This document shows, in pieces, positions 17,020-27,467 of a stretch of 64,000 nt of DNA. The translations under genes and the position numbers were made by a program. Numbering within the stretch: position 1 is the first letter of the stretch; each line of letters begins with the position of its first letter. The notes under the pieces were generated by a model. It worked only from the letters and a program-made list of their open reading frames with translations. It did no database searches and was not told the origin of the DNA. Origin of the DNA: Lachnospira sp900551945 (lineage in GTDB: Bacteria > Bacillota > Clostridia > Lachnospirales > Lachnospiraceae); contig DBFCCI010000038.1 in assembly GCA_048380335.1 (NCBI GenBank), forward strand, positions 1-64,000. Reading direction: 5' to 3'.

Positions 17020-18420
17020 TTATTCACCAAGTATCATCTGCTCTAATGCTTTTACTGCGCCATCAGCCCCATCACAATTGCCCCTGCCTAGCTTTATTGC
17101 TGCATTTTCTATATAATTTCTTATATAACTTTTTAATTTACCATTGTTAATATATTGTGTATCTATATTAGTTGTATTTCTTATATTTTCATACAATGGG
17201 TTACTACTTTCCTTTGCAACTGAAGGTAAGCCCTTTACAGAAGCCATAAGATTAATCTGTTCTTGTGTTGCAAGAAATCTCATAAATTCAACGGCATAAT
17301 CTAAATTATCACTATATTTATTTACTGAAAAGCCATACCAAGAATCAATGTACTTGTATACACCATTTTCTCCAAGCGGAACATACATAAATTCATATTC
17401 AAATGGATTATCTGTAAATGCCTGTGATTTAGACTCTCTTTTTTTCATACCACTAACTGACTCTGTATTACATACCCAAAATGGAACATCGCCTTCAAAA
17501 AACTTAAGAATAGCCTTATCATAGTTATCATAAGGATAAGACTCATTAACTTCATTATCAGTATAACCATTACTAATAATATAATCTAACTTTTCAAATA
17601 CTGGCTTAAGCTCTTGTGCTGCTGTTGGGTCTAAATTATTAAACTTTTCAAGAAGCTCGCTGTCATTACCAATCATTGTCATAGCCATATTTATTACAAG
17701 GTCATTGTACGCATGACTGTACGCACCTTGAATAGGTGTGTAACCTTTATTTTTTAACTTTTCTAACACATCAATAAATTCTTTGTAATTCGTAGGTACA
17801 TTAAGTCCTTCTTTTGCAAGAAGCGATTTGTTGACAACCATTCCCGATATATTTTCAGCAATAGGTATTCTTACTACATGATTATCAACTTCGCAATTTT
17901 CTATCATTTTGTCTTTAATTGCACTCAAGTCTATATTTTCAGAAGATAAATCATAGCAATAATCATATATATACATATCTGTTAATTTTGGATATCTTAA
18001 GTTATCATTAGTTGTCATCATTATGTCAACTTGTTCGTTGTTTTGCATATACTCCTTTAACATACGACTTGTATTTTCTGTATATGTAATAGTTACATTC
18101 GGATATATATTGTTAAAATTATTAACAACTTGGTCAAGTGCTTCTTCAAGTGTCATGTCATTACTGCCAATATATTCAGACCAATCTTCTACATAACCTT
18201 TTTCAGTATTAAGATAATTCTTTGATATCTGCTTCATGACTTCTATTGTAGTACAAAATGCTTCTATTTCAATGTGTGTTTGGTCTTTTTTTGTATATTT
18301 GGAATATACATCTAAAGATATAACAGCTATTAAAACAAGTATAACATTAGTAACTACTACTATTATCTTTGGAATTTTTTTTAACTTGACATTATCTAGT
18401 TTGTTAATCGAATTTGTCAT
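17020..18420 (-). CDS. Membrane-anchored extracellular solute-binding protein (family 1)
   Basis: A 466-residue protein resembling ABC sugar-binding proteins (family 1): a transmembrane anchor at about 17-40, then YPNVTITYTENTSRMLKEYM, a GYTPIQGAYSH stretch and a late YAVEFMRFLATQEQINLMA. There is no lipobox and no permease or ATPase gene near it. It is the last gene of an operon with a periplasmic family-3 binding protein, a hybrid kinase and an Hpt protein. Inference: it presents a ligand to the kinase rather than to a transporter. The ligand is unknown. Confidence 0.75.
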   Translation of the reverse strand: MTNSINKLDNVKLKKIPKIIVVVTNVILVLIAVISLDVYSKYTKKDQTHIEIEAFCTTIEVMKQISKNYLNTEKGYVEDWSEYIGSNDMTLEEALDQVVNNFNNIYPNVTITYTENTSRMLKEYMQNNEQVDIMMTTNDNLRYPKLTDMYIYDYCYDLSSENIDLSAIKDKMIENCEVDNHVVRIPIAENISGMVVNKSLLAKEGLNVPTNYKEFIDVLEKLKNKGYTPIQGAYSHAYNDLVINMAMTMIGNDSELLEKFNNLDPTAAQELKPVFEKLDYIISNGYTDNEVNESYPYDNYDKAILKFFEGDVPFWVCNTESVSGMKKRESKSQAFTDNPFEYEFMYVPLGENGVYKYIDSWYGFSVNKYSDNLDYAVEFMRFLATQEQINLMASVKGLPSVAKESSNPLYENIRNTTNIDTQYINNGKLKSYIRNYIENAAIKLGRGNCDGADGAVKALEQMILGE

Positions 18421-18451
18421 TTACACATATCCCCTAGATTACAAATAGATT

Positions 18452-18799
18452 TTATTCAACACTTTGTATAGCTTGTACAATTATATTATATTGTTCTTGT
18501 ATTTCTTCAAATAGTGCTTCTGTTCCATCTATACTTCCATTTCTTAATTTTTCTGTTAAATCTGCACTTATTTTGTATAACTTATCAAAGCCAAGATTAC
18601 CACATACTCCTTTAAGAGTATGTACCGCATGAAAGGCTTTTTCTGTATCTTTGCTTTCATAAGCTAACTTTAACTGATTAAAGCTATCATCATTAAGAAA
18701 CTTTAGTGCAAAATGCTTTACTAGGCTTTCACTTCCTAGTCTTTTTAATACATTGTTAAAATCTGAACCAATACTTTCATAACATTCTACTATATTCAT
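18452..18799 (-). CDS. Hpt phosphotransfer protein
   Basis: A 115-residue four-helix Hpt domain that relays phosphate between response-regulator domains. The phospho-acceptor is His60 in FHAVHTLKGVCGNLG. The start at 18799 follows a GAGGAT box. The frame stays open upstream to 18898, but that part overlaps the kinase gene and lacks an RBS. It lies 28 bp after the hybrid kinase, so it probably takes phosphate from that protein's receiver domain. The final output regulator is not in the window. Confidence 0.88.
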   Translation of the reverse strand: MNIVECYESIGSDFNNVLKRLGSESLVKHFALKFLNDDSFNQLKLAYESKDTEKAFHAVHTLKGVCGNLGFDKLYKISADLTEKLRNGSIDGTEALFEEIQEQYNIIVQAIQSVE

Positions 18800-18827
18800 A
18801 ATATCCTCATTTCTAACGGTATATCCG

Positions 18828-21341
18828 TTATTTTTTAATATACATTCTGATAGTTTCCATAATCTTTTCTGCATCAAGAGGCTTCGATAAATGTTCATTC
18901 ATTCCAGCTTCTTTACTTCTTTGTATATCATCTGAGAAGGCATTAGCTGTCATCGCAAATATTGGAACAGTCTTTGCGTCTTCTCGATTAAGTTCTCGTA
19001 TTGCTAATGCCGCTTCACAGCCGTTCATTACAGGCATCATAATATCCATAAGTATTATATCATATTCTCCAACTTTTGACTGTGAAAATATATCAACTGC
19101 TTCTTTTCCATTCCAAGCTTTTGTAACAATCATATTTTCATTAGATAACAAAAATTCTGCTATTTCCATATTAAGCTCATTATCTTCAACAAGTAATACT
19201 TTTGTTCCTGCAAGGCTTACATTATCAATTTGTTTTTGCTTAATATCTATTTCAGATTGTTTATCTACTTTAAATGGTATCTTTATTACAAATGTTGTTC
19301 CAACGTCTTTTATACTTGTAAAATCTATACTTCCATTCATAATCGTTACAAGCTCTTTTGTAATGGCAAGTCCTAATCCTGTTCCTTTTAACTCTGTTCT
19401 TGTATCAGCATGTTCCTGCATAAATGGCTCAAATGCTCTTTTCTTAAAATCTTCGCTCATTCCAAGACCAGTATCACTACACACAATTTCTATTAATGCA
19501 ATATCATTTTGATATGATAATTCACGACAAGTAACATCAACTTTACCACCTGACGTATTATACTTAATAGCATTACTCATTATATTTTGAAGCACTTGTC
19601 TTATATGAAGCGGACTTCCAATAAGTTTTGAATGTGTTAAATCTAACTTTTGCATTGTAAATTTAATTCCAAACTCTATAGCTTGTGCTTCTATAATTGT
19701 CTTTGTTTCATCAAGTATTTCATTCAAATCAAATGGTACATACTCTAATACTATATTGCCTGACTCTAGCTTGTTCATATCAAGCACATCATTTACAAGG
19801 TCTAATAAAAAGCCTGAGGCTTTCCATATCTTATCAAGACATTCTGCTTGCTTTTCTGGATTGTCAATATTATGTCTAGCAATCTCAACCATGCCTCTTA
19901 TACCATTAATAGGCGTTCTTATATCGTGGCTCATACGGCGAAGAAAGTCGGTTTTTGATATATTAGCTCTTTCAGCTTCTTGTGCTGTCCTTTGCAATTG
20001 CTCTTGATAGTCAATCTCTTTTTGTTTATCTTCACTTATATCTCTACTAACAAGCATAACCGTAAGAAGATTTCCCTTATCATCTGTTCTTTGAGGAATA
20101 ATAAGAGAATACAGCCAATTACCTTCTGTTGTTTGATATGTATAACCAATAGCTTTTTTACCTCTTAATCGTTCTGATAATGTATGTCTATTAGTAAATG
20201 ATAAATATCCTTTTCTAAACTTTTCGTCTATAATATTATCGCTTAAATCTTTTAACATCTCATCAGCACTTTTTACCCCTTGAAGATATGATTTGACATA
20301 TTTACCAAGCTTAATTGCTTCCCATTCGTCTTTTATAATATGTATTGAAAAACTTGAAGTATAAAGACTACTTATTGCATTTATTATTCTATATTGCTTT
20401 TGTATATGGCTTATATTTCGCTTTGCAAGATTATTTTTAATAATATTTACCATGAATATAAATATAATATATAATATAAGAGCATACGCCATTATTACTT
20501 GTCTATCTGCAAATATCTCTTTCTCTGCAAATACAGCATAGATATAATAGTTTTTATATGCCTTTTTTACTCCATAATATGTTTTGGAATTGTGAGTTAA
20601 TAAAGTGAACTCATTTTCTTTCCAATTACCAACACTGTCCATTGTTATAAAACAATCGTTAATATCTATAGACATATACTTCTCATCATTAGCACTTATT
20701 ATCTTTTCCCCATCAGATATAATTACAGTACCATTCATATTAAAATTATTATCTTTAAGAAGTGTATTAATTGTGAGTTCTCCATCTGTTTCTATCGAAT
20801 TCGTAACATCATTATAACAAACAATTAGACCGTCATCATCAAGTCTTGAAACAACAGCATACTCATATATACTATCTTCTATCTCAATGCGGTCCATATA
20901 TGACTTACTTTTATCCTTTATAATATTAGTTATATTGATATTCTCTCTTATACTACTAATAATGTTATAAGCATTGTCATCACATACATTTATTGCTTGA
21001 ATATTCTTATCAAACACAACTACACCTGTGATAATCTGCTCACTTATATATGTATCAAGAGTTTCTTTGCTTAACAATTCATCTGTCGTCATGTGTCTAC
21101 TAAGTCCCTTTGCTTTTCCTAGTAATAACACTTGATTTTTAACTTGATTACCTACTATATTATTATTATATCTTATACAACTCGTTTTTATATATGATAT
21201 AGTATTTTGTGCTACATTATACGCATTCTTTATATCCTTATTAGTAAGTATCATATATAGTATATATAATACTAATAATCCTATAAGCAATGGAACCCAA
21301 ATTGACCTTGTCTGTTTGAATTTCTTTTTTAACTTTTCCAT
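18828..21341 (-). CDS. Hybrid sensor histidine kinase with receiver domain
   Basis: An 837-residue membrane kinase. A transmembrane helix (about 15-33) and an extracellular sensor region (about 34-280) precede a second helix (281-302). A PAS-like cytoplasmic part (about 310-440) contains TYQTTEGNWLYSLIIPQ. HisKA follows with the phospho-acceptor His472 in FLRRMSHDIRTPING, then HATPase motifs (N box NIMSNAIKYN, DTGLGMS, GTGLGLAI) and a receiver domain with Asp766 in DIILMDIMMP. Its start overlaps the stop of the upstream binding-protein gene, and the Hpt gene follows. The set looks like a ligand-driven phosphorelay. Confidence 0.92.
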   Translation of the reverse strand: MEKLKKKFKQTRSIWVPLLIGLLVLYILYMILTNKDIKNAYNVAQNTISYIKTSCIRYNNNIVGNQVKNQVLLLGKAKGLSRHMTTDELLSKETLDTYISEQIITGVVVFDKNIQAINVCDDNAYNIISSIRENINITNIIKDKSKSYMDRIEIEDSIYEYAVVSRLDDDGLIVCYNDVTNSIETDGELTINTLLKDNNFNMNGTVIISDGEKIISANDEKYMSIDINDCFITMDSVGNWKENEFTLLTHNSKTYYGVKKAYKNYYIYAVFAEKEIFADRQVIMAYALILYIIFIFMVNIIKNNLAKRNISHIQKQYRIINAISSLYTSSFSIHIIKDEWEAIKLGKYVKSYLQGVKSADEMLKDLSDNIIDEKFRKGYLSFTNRHTLSERLRGKKAIGYTYQTTEGNWLYSLIIPQRTDDKGNLLTVMLVSRDISEDKQKEIDYQEQLQRTAQEAERANISKTDFLRRMSHDIRTPINGIRGMVEIARHNIDNPEKQAECLDKIWKASGFLLDLVNDVLDMNKLESGNIVLEYVPFDLNEILDETKTIIEAQAIEFGIKFTMQKLDLTHSKLIGSPLHIRQVLQNIMSNAIKYNTSGGKVDVTCRELSYQNDIALIEIVCSDTGLGMSEDFKKRAFEPFMQEHADTRTELKGTGLGLAITKELVTIMNGSIDFTSIKDVGTTFVIKIPFKVDKQSEIDIKQKQIDNVSLAGTKVLLVEDNELNMEIAEFLLSNENMIVTKAWNGKEAVDIFSQSKVGEYDIILMDIMMPVMNGCEAALAIRELNREDAKTVPIFAMTANAFSDDIQRSKEAGMNEHLSKPLDAEKIMETIRMYIKK

Positions 21342-22150
21342 TACTTCCCTCTCACTACTTTATCTGGTTCTAATCCATATTTACTAACTATTTTATCTAT
21401 TGTACCCTCTTCTTTCATATCCTTTAAGACATTACTTACATCATCTACTGGTTGATTAGTGCTATCTTTATCAAAAGCTACTCCAATTTGAACTTTAAGT
21501 AATGCTTCATCTAATATTCTATAATTTTCTTCGTCACTGTCCATACATATTTTTATTGCTGTTTCATGTCCTGATACTGCATCTGTATAACCTTTTCGCA
21601 TTGCAACAAAGGCATACTCAAGATTTTTAAAACAATACAAATCTTTAATATCTGGGATATAATCATAAAGTTTATCTAAAAATATACTCTCTGGCTTAGT
21701 ACTTGACATAACTGAAACTAGCTTCCCCTCTAAATCACTTAAGTGATAAATATCACTATCATTTCTTACAACAACTACCTGACGACTATAAAAATACGGC
21801 CCAGCCCATTGATATTTATCTTCTCTACCTGTATATGAAAAACAACTCCATACACAATCTATTGTTCCATTTTTTAGATATTCGTCTTTTAAGTCCCACG
21901 GTATTGCCTTGTATATAGGTGTAATACCTAAACGATTACATACTTCCTTTGATATCTCTATATCAATACCTGTAAGCTCCCCATTCTCATTCTTATATGT
22001 ATACGGTTCGTATTCACTATCAATACCTATTATAAGAATATCTTCGTTTTTATTAGTATTACCAGACTTAGTAAATTTATCAAATGCACAACCGTTAATA
22101 GGCATAACACATATTATTAAAAGTAATACTGCTAACATTCTTTTTTTCAT
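21341..22150 (-). CDS. Lipoprotein solute-binding protein, family 3
   Basis: A 269-residue PF00497-type binding protein as found in amino-acid ABC importers or fused to sensor kinases. A signal peptide ends in the lipobox INGC (Cys21). The core has LIIGIDSEYEPYTYKNENGE, ELTGIDIEISKEVCNRLG and WSCFSYTGREDKY. No permease or ATPase is near. Its stop overlaps the kinase start (shared base 21341), so it is probably translated together with the kinase and senses the ligand for it. The ligand is unknown, most likely an amino acid or similar small polar molecule. Confidence 0.83.
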   Translation of the reverse strand: MKKRMLAVLLLIICVMPINGCAFDKFTKSGNTNKNEDILIIGIDSEYEPYTYKNENGELTGIDIEISKEVCNRLGITPIYKAIPWDLKDEYLKNGTIDCVWSCFSYTGREDKYQWAGPYFYSRQVVVVRNDSDIYHLSDLEGKLVSVMSSTKPESIFLDKLYDYIPDIKDLYCFKNLEYAFVAMRKGYTDAVSGHETAIKICMDSDEENYRILDEALLKVQIGVAFDKDSTNQPVDDVSNVLKDMKEEGTIDKIVSKYGLEPDKVVRGK

Positions 22151-22229
22151 AAATTTTCTCCCAATTTAGCACTATCAAATAAGTCCCCTAATTATAACAA
22201 CAATAGCTGTTATCTTTTGTATATATGTT

Positions 22230-22259
22230 ATTATATCATATAGTTATTATTTTTCTCAA
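22230..22259 (-). promoter_or_regulatory. Predicted promoter of the binding-protein/kinase operon
   Basis: On the minus strand TTGAGA (complement of 22254-22259) and TATAAT (complement of 22230-22235) are 18 bases apart, about 80 bases before the lipoprotein start. Confidence 0.5.
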
Positions 22260-22316
22260 ACATTATATATATAGGAAATCATTCTCACTGTCTATATATA
22301 TTTTATACATATATGC

Positions 22317-22371
22317 AAAAATCCCAACTATAACTTACTATTTTTTAAAACAAAAGTCATAGTTGGGATTT
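22317..22371 (-). terminator. Rho-independent terminator after the broken kinase
   Basis: AAATCCCAACTATGACTT on the minus strand pairs with ATAGTTGGGATTTTT, giving a strong stem and a T tail, 17 bp past the stop of the hybrid-kinase remnant. Confidence 0.75.
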
Positions 22372-22387
22372 ATTTATGTAAATATCG

Positions 22388-24625
22388 TTATAACCATCGC
22401 CTTAATACATCTTTTAATATTGTAATATCAATTGGCTTTGCTATATGTTCATTCATTCCTGAACTCTTTGACAATACTACATCTTCTGCGAAAGCATTAG
22501 CTGTAGTTGCTATTATTGGAATTGTAGCTGTATCTTTACGGTTTAAGGCTCTTATTGCTGTTGCTGCTTCATAACCATTCATAAATGGCATTTGAATATC
22601 CATAAGTATCATATCATAATAATAAAGCTTACTATTAATAACCATATCAACTGCCATCTTGCCATTATCGGCTTCTTCTGTTTTTGCTCCTGTCATTTTT
22701 ATAATTTCAACTGCTATTTCTCGATTAATCTCATTATCTTCAGCGACAAGTATTCTTTTATCTGAATAATCTAGTTTACTTATCTGCTCAACAGGGTCTT
22801 TTTCTTGCTCTATATGTTCAACTTCTACAAGCTCTTTAAAAAGCTTTGTTAGCTTTGATTTAAACAATGGCTTTGATATAAATGCGTCTATTCCAACATT
22901 TTTTGCTTCTTCTTCTATTTCTGAACAATCATAAGCTGATAATACTATAATTGGAACGTCTCGTCCAATATTTTTTCTAATCTGCCTTGCTGTTTCAATA
23001 CCGTCCATTTCTGGCATTTTCCAATCTAATATTATGGCAAAAAAGTCTTCACCAGAATTGTGTTTTTCTATAGTTACATCTATTGCCTGTTTTCCTGATG
23101 TTACCCACTTAGCATCTATGCCTATATCATTAAGTACTTCAACAGCACTAACACAACACATCTCATCATCATCAACTACAAGTACCGGAAGATTAACAAA
23201 TTCGTCTACTGATATATCATTACTATTTTGAAGTTTCAGAAATATATCAACAATAAACTTACTGCCGTTTCCTTTTTCACTTTCAACTTTTATATTGCCA
23301 TTCATCATCTTAACAATATTATTAGTGATTGCCATGCCAAGTCCTGTACCTTGAATTTTGGCTGTTTCTTTAGAATTTTCTCTTGTAAAGGGCTTAAATA
23401 TCTCTTTTTGGAACTCTTTACTTATTCCAATACCATTATCTTCAACAATAAATTCATAACAACCTATTTTTGCCTTATTAGTTGACTTTTCTGAAATAGT
23501 AATATTAATATTTCCACCATTAGGTGTATATTTTATGGCATTGCTCATTATATTAACAAAAATCTGTTGTATACGAAGACTGTCACCTACAACAGCCTCA
23601 TGTTTTATATCTGGTATTCTTACATTAAGTCTATGTCCCTTTTCTTCTATTCCTGGCATTACCATAGTAAGCATATTGTCAATAAGCTCGGACAAGCTAA
23701 ATTCTTCTTCCTCCTATAATTGTATTCATAGGTGTTCTTATATCATGTGACATATTAGACAGAAATTGTGTCTTTGCCGCATTAGCTTGATTAGATACTT
23801 CACATGCCTCTTTTAAAGCTTTTTTAGACTTAAGCTCAAATTCTTTTTCTGATGTTATGTACCATTAATTCTTCTAGTTACTTCAGCATTAATTCTAAAC
23901 CATTGATATGTCCCATCTTTAAGCTTAAGTCTGTATTCAAAATCATAATTATTTCTATTACGATTGTTAGGTATACTATTAAATATAGGTAATACAAAAT
24001 TCTTATCTTCTGGATATATACTGTCTTTCCACACTTGTATTGTATTAGGCAAATCATTTGTGTCTGTATAGCCTAACATTTGCCTTATTTTATTACTCCA
24101 CATAACATTAGATATATTACCATCTTCGTCATAATCAATAGACCAAAACCCTGATTGTATTATATCATTAACAAGTGTAAGTTGTTGTCCTTCTTTGTTA
24201 ATTCTTACAGATATAACCCACATAACACGACCACGTTCATCTTTAGTTTCTGTCTTAAATGAACGAACATTTATAGGAGAACCATCTTTCGCAATCATTT
24301 TAAATTCATTCATTCCACTAGACTTTCTAAAACGATTAACCTCAAACAAATCTAAATTTTCACTATATATAACACTTAACAGCGAACTATCTGTTTTACT
24401 AATAAATTCCTCGTGACTATAACCTAAGTTTTGTAAAAATATATCACTTGCAAATACAATTGAAAGCCTGTCGTCATAATAACCTGCAACAGCTCCTACT
24501 GCTTCATTTTCAAATAAAGCATAACGTATTGCGTCACAATTATCACTACTTACATTAACTGTATTATCAAGTACAAAAAGCCCTTCTTCATAAACTGTAA
24601 CTTTATTTTTTCTACTACTACGCAT
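22388..24625 (-). pseudogene. Hybrid sensor kinase, broken by frameshift and deletion
   Basis: The 5' part (24625-23855, 256 codons) carries two PAS-type domains and stops at a TAA near 23860. After a five-base shift, apparently an extra ACATA in GGTACATAACATCAG, the next frame continues TSEKEFELKS...ANAAKTQFLSN and the H box MSHDIRTPMNTIIG. That frame ends near 23713. The third part (to 22388) resumes at EEEFSLSELIDNML and carries HATPase motifs, a receiver with LDWKMPEMDG and a second receiver with LMDIQMPFMNG. The roughly 50-60 residues that normally separate the H box from that point are missing. So the kinase core is lost. An intact C-terminal product could still start at TTG 23695. Unlike the neighbouring kinase it encodes no membrane segment. 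Confidence 0.85.
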
Positions 24626-24763
24626 ACAAACATACCATTCCTTAAATAATATACATTATTTTAGCAAATAATTCCCCATTATTAGCTTATTATGTATAGT
24701 ATATTAAAACATATTATTATTATTTGTGCAACTTATAGTAAAAAATATAAAGTTATAATATTA

Positions 24764-24823
24764 AAAAATGGTGCTGTCGCAATAAGAAAATTTTAATTTT
24801 CGTTAATGCGACAGCACCATTTT
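24764..24823. terminator. GGTGCTGTCGC-type palindrome / terminator (copy M3)
   Basis: AAAAATGGTGCTGTCGCAAT pairs with ...ATGCGACAGCACCATTTT. It starts 5 bp past the thiE stop and ends the thiSGHE operon. Shortest copy of the family. Confidence 0.8.
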
Positions 24824-24827
24824 ATAG

Positions 24828-25400
24828 CTATAAGGTCATGTAGCCTGACATTATACAGACTCCATCTGCGCCACTATCAATACAAGCCTGCATATTATTC
24901 TTATTAATCCCACCAATTGCGTATACAGGAATGTCTACGGCATTACATATATTACTTAGAAATACTAGCCCTCTAGGCTCTAAGCCTTTTTTACAATCTG
25001 TTGCAAATATATGACCTGCTGTTATATATGAAGCACCGTTATTATTAGCATAAATGGCATCTTCTACGGAATGTGTTGACGTTCCTAATATATATTTTTT
25101 TGTATCTATATTATTAGAAGCCACTCTAGTTTTAAAATCCTGAAATGGTAAATGTATCCTTTTTACTCCTAATTCATCAGCTACATTAGTGAATTTATTA
25201 ATAATAAGGTCTACGCCTGCATTTTCACAGACTTTCATTACTTCTAATGATAATTTTTTATAAGTATCTTCATCAAGGTCTTTTTCACGAAGCATAAGAG
25301 CTGATATATCTGTATTAACAACCTTTTTAATTTGCTCTGAATAGTCCCCCTTTACAAGATGTCTATTTGTTACACATATTTTATACATAAACGTAATCAT
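24828..25400 (-). CDS. thiE: Thiamine phosphate synthase-like protein (ThiE/TenI family)
   Basis: ThiE joins HMP-PP and thiazole phosphate to give thiamine phosphate. The 190-residue TIM-barrel protein has the family sequence ALMLREKDLDED, GTSTHSVEDA, YITAGHIFATDCKKGL, YAIGGINKNN and GADGVCIMSGYM. It overlaps thiH by 20 bp; a second ATG four codons on would reduce this to 8 bp. The TenI aromatase subgroup is close in sequence, and since thiD is elsewhere and no other ThiE is visible, either activity is possible. Confidence 0.82.
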   Translation of the reverse strand: MITFMYKICVTNRHLVKGDYSEQIKKVVNTDISALMLREKDLDEDTYKKLSLEVMKVCENAGVDLIINKFTNVADELGVKRIHLPFQDFKTRVASNNIDTKKYILGTSTHSVEDAIYANNNGASYITAGHIFATDCKKGLEPRGLVFLSNICNAVDIPVYAIGGINKNNMQACIDSGADGVCIMSGYMTL

Positions 25401-26649
25401 TTAACACAGGCTGAAGACCTTCTTGTTCCATATCAGAGTACATCTGGTCAAAACTTCTTGCATCTGATATTTCAAATTGCTCATCACCTGCTTCTTCCTC
25501 CTGCTTTCCAGTATATTTACTTTCATGGTCGCCTATACCTGTTGATACACCTGCTGATACTTTAGTTGCTGCTATCTTTGCAATACCATCTCTAAAAGAC
25601 TTATTTTCTCTTGACGATACAGTAATTCCAACGTATGGTAAAAATATTCTATATGCACAAAGCACTTGACATAATTGCTTTTCACCTACTTCCAATGGAT
25701 TAATCTTATCATTGTTAATTATTGGACGAAGTCTTGGACAAGAAAGAGAATATTCCACATATGGATACTTTCTTTGAAGATAATATACATGAAGTGCAGT
25801 TGCTAGTGCATCTTTTCTAAAGTCTGACAAACCTAAAAGTGCTGAAAAACCTACGCCTCTCATACCACCTATAATAGCTCTTTCTTGAGCTTCAAATCTA
25901 TAAGGAAACACTCTTTTATGTCCCATAAGATGAAGTGTTTCATATTTTTTTGCATTATATGTTTCTTGAAATACTGTTATATAATCAGCTCCACATTGAT
26001 GTAAATATCTATATTCATCACTATTGACAGGATATATCTCAAGTCCTATATTCCTAAAATACTTCTTAGCAAGCTTACATGCCTCTCCTATATATTTAAC
26101 ATCACTTGCCACTCTACTTTCTCCTGTAAGCATAAGTATCTCTTCTATTCCAGAGTCTGCAATGATTTTCATTTCATGTTCAATTTCGTCATAGGAAAGC
26201 TTTTTTCTTTTTATGTCATTATAACAGTTAAAACCACAATATACACAATAATTTTCACAATAATTTGCTATGTATAAAGGTGTAAATATGTATACTGTAT
26301 TTCCAAAGTGCTTGCTCGTTTCTATTTTAGCTTTAATTGCCATATCTTCAAGAAATGGAAGTGCTGCGGGTGACAACAGTGCTTTAAATTCTTCAATACC
26401 ACAAGTTTCACTATCAAGCGCTCTTTTTACATCAACAGCAGTGTATTTGTTATAGTCATAATCATTCATTGCAGCTATAACTTTATCCATAATGTCTGAT
26501 GATATCTTTTCCATTCCATCCATATATTCAAATGGGTCTGTTCTTACTGATGGGTCATTTTCTAATCTATGTTTTTTTTCAAGAGCTTCTTTACTTAACT
26601 TATCTGAGTCTACATAGAAAGAATTTTCTCTTTTAACTTCACTACTCAT
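25381..26649 (-). CDS. thiH: 2-iminoacetate synthase (tyrosine lyase)
   Basis: A radical SAM enzyme that splits tyrosine to dehydroglycine and p-cresol, the anaerobic route to the thiazole of thiamine. The 422-residue protein has the cluster motif CENYCVYCGF (Cys131, 135, 138), HLMGHKRVFPYRFEAQERAI and the C-terminal BATS region. Residues 1-90 match the N-terminal extension usual in clostridial ThiH. It follows thiG by 28 bp and overlaps thiE. Oxygen-sensitive, so it suits an anaerobe. Confidence 0.95.
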   Translation of the reverse strand: MSSEVKRENSFYVDSDKLSKEALEKKHRLENDPSVRTDPFEYMDGMEKISSDIMDKVIAAMNDYDYNKYTAVDVKRALDSETCGIEEFKALLSPAALPFLEDMAIKAKIETSKHFGNTVYIFTPLYIANYCENYCVYCGFNCYNDIKRKKLSYDEIEHEMKIIADSGIEEILMLTGESRVASDVKYIGEACKLAKKYFRNIGLEIYPVNSDEYRYLHQCGADYITVFQETYNAKKYETLHLMGHKRVFPYRFEAQERAIIGGMRGVGFSALLGLSDFRKDALATALHVYYLQRKYPYVEYSLSCPRLRPIINNDKINPLEVGEKQLCQVLCAYRIFLPYVGITVSSRENKSFRDGIAKIAATKVSAGVSTGIGDHESKYTGKQEEEAGDEQFEISDARSFDQMYSDMEQEGLQPVLNDYVYV

Positions 26650-26677
26650 ATTTTTAATGCTCCAGTCATATTATTGT

Positions 26678-27454
26678 TTAATCTCTTAAAAATCCTGTTA
26701 ATGGGTCTGAGGCACTTGCTCCTCTTTCTAATACTCGTCCAAGCCCTGAAAGATAAGCTTGTCTTCCTGCATTTATAGCATTTTTAAACGCCTCTGCCAT
26801 CATAGGAACATCTCCTGCTGTTGCTATTGCTGTATTTGCCATAATAGCTGCAGCTCCCATTTCCATTGCTTCACAAGCTTGTGATGGTCTTCCTATACCT
26901 GCATCTACAATAACAGGAAGGTCTATTTCATCTATAATAATTTTAATAAATTCTTTTGTTGTAAGACCTTTATTAGAACCAATTGGCGCACCAAGTGGCA
27001 TTACGGCACTTGCACCTGCTTCTACAAGCTCCCTAGCTGTATAAAGGTCAGGATACATATACGGAAGTACTACAAAGCCCTCATTAGCAAGCATTTCTGT
27101 AGCTTTTACAGTTTCATTATTATCTGGAAGAAGATATTTTGAATCTTTCATAATCTCGACTTTTACAAAATTACCACAACCTAACTCTCTTGCCATTCTT
27201 GCAATTCTCACAGCCTCTTTCGCATCTCTTGCACCAGAAGTATTAGGAAGTAACGTTACATTATCAGGAATATAATCTAATATATTTTCACTTGTCTTAG
27301 TATTAGTTCTTCTTACAGCAAGAGTTATAATCTGTGCTTGTGCGTTTTCAATAGCGGCTTTTATAAGTTCCATTGAATACTTACCTGAACCTAATATAAA
27401 TCTTGATGAAAATTCCTTTCCACCTAACATAAATGTATCTTTTTTATTATTCAT
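26678..27454 (-). CDS. thiG: Thiazole synthase
   Basis: ThiG condenses DXP, dehydroglycine and sulfur from ThiS thiocarboxylate into thiazole phosphate. The 258-residue TIM barrel has FSSRFILGSGKYS at the start and the Schiff-base Lys98 in NFVKVEIMKD, then VMPLGAPIGSNKGL and VDAGIGRPSQACEAMEMGA. The start ATG is 46 bases from the only good Shine-Dalgarno (AAAGGAG), with a hairpin between them. It lies in the order thiS-thiG-thiH-thiE; thiF is not present. Confidence 0.95.
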   Translation of the reverse strand: MNNKKDTFMLGGKEFSSRFILGSGKYSMELIKAAIENAQAQIITLAVRRTNTKTSENILDYIPDNVTLLPNTSGARDAKEAVRIARMARELGCGNFVKVEIMKDSKYLLPDNNETVKATEMLANEGFVVLPYMYPDLYTARELVEAGASAVMPLGAPIGSNKGLTTKEFIKIIIDEIDLPVIVDAGIGRPSQACEAMEMGAAAIMANTAIATAGDVPMMAEAFKNAINAGRQAYLSGLGRVLERGASASDPLTGFLRD

Positions 27455-27467
27455 AATTACTATACAT

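Noticed and set aside
22388..23695. Intact hybrid kinase starting at TTG 23695
   Set aside because: The H box lies in an upstream frame and a stretch between it and this frame is missing, so this is the 3' part of a broken gene.
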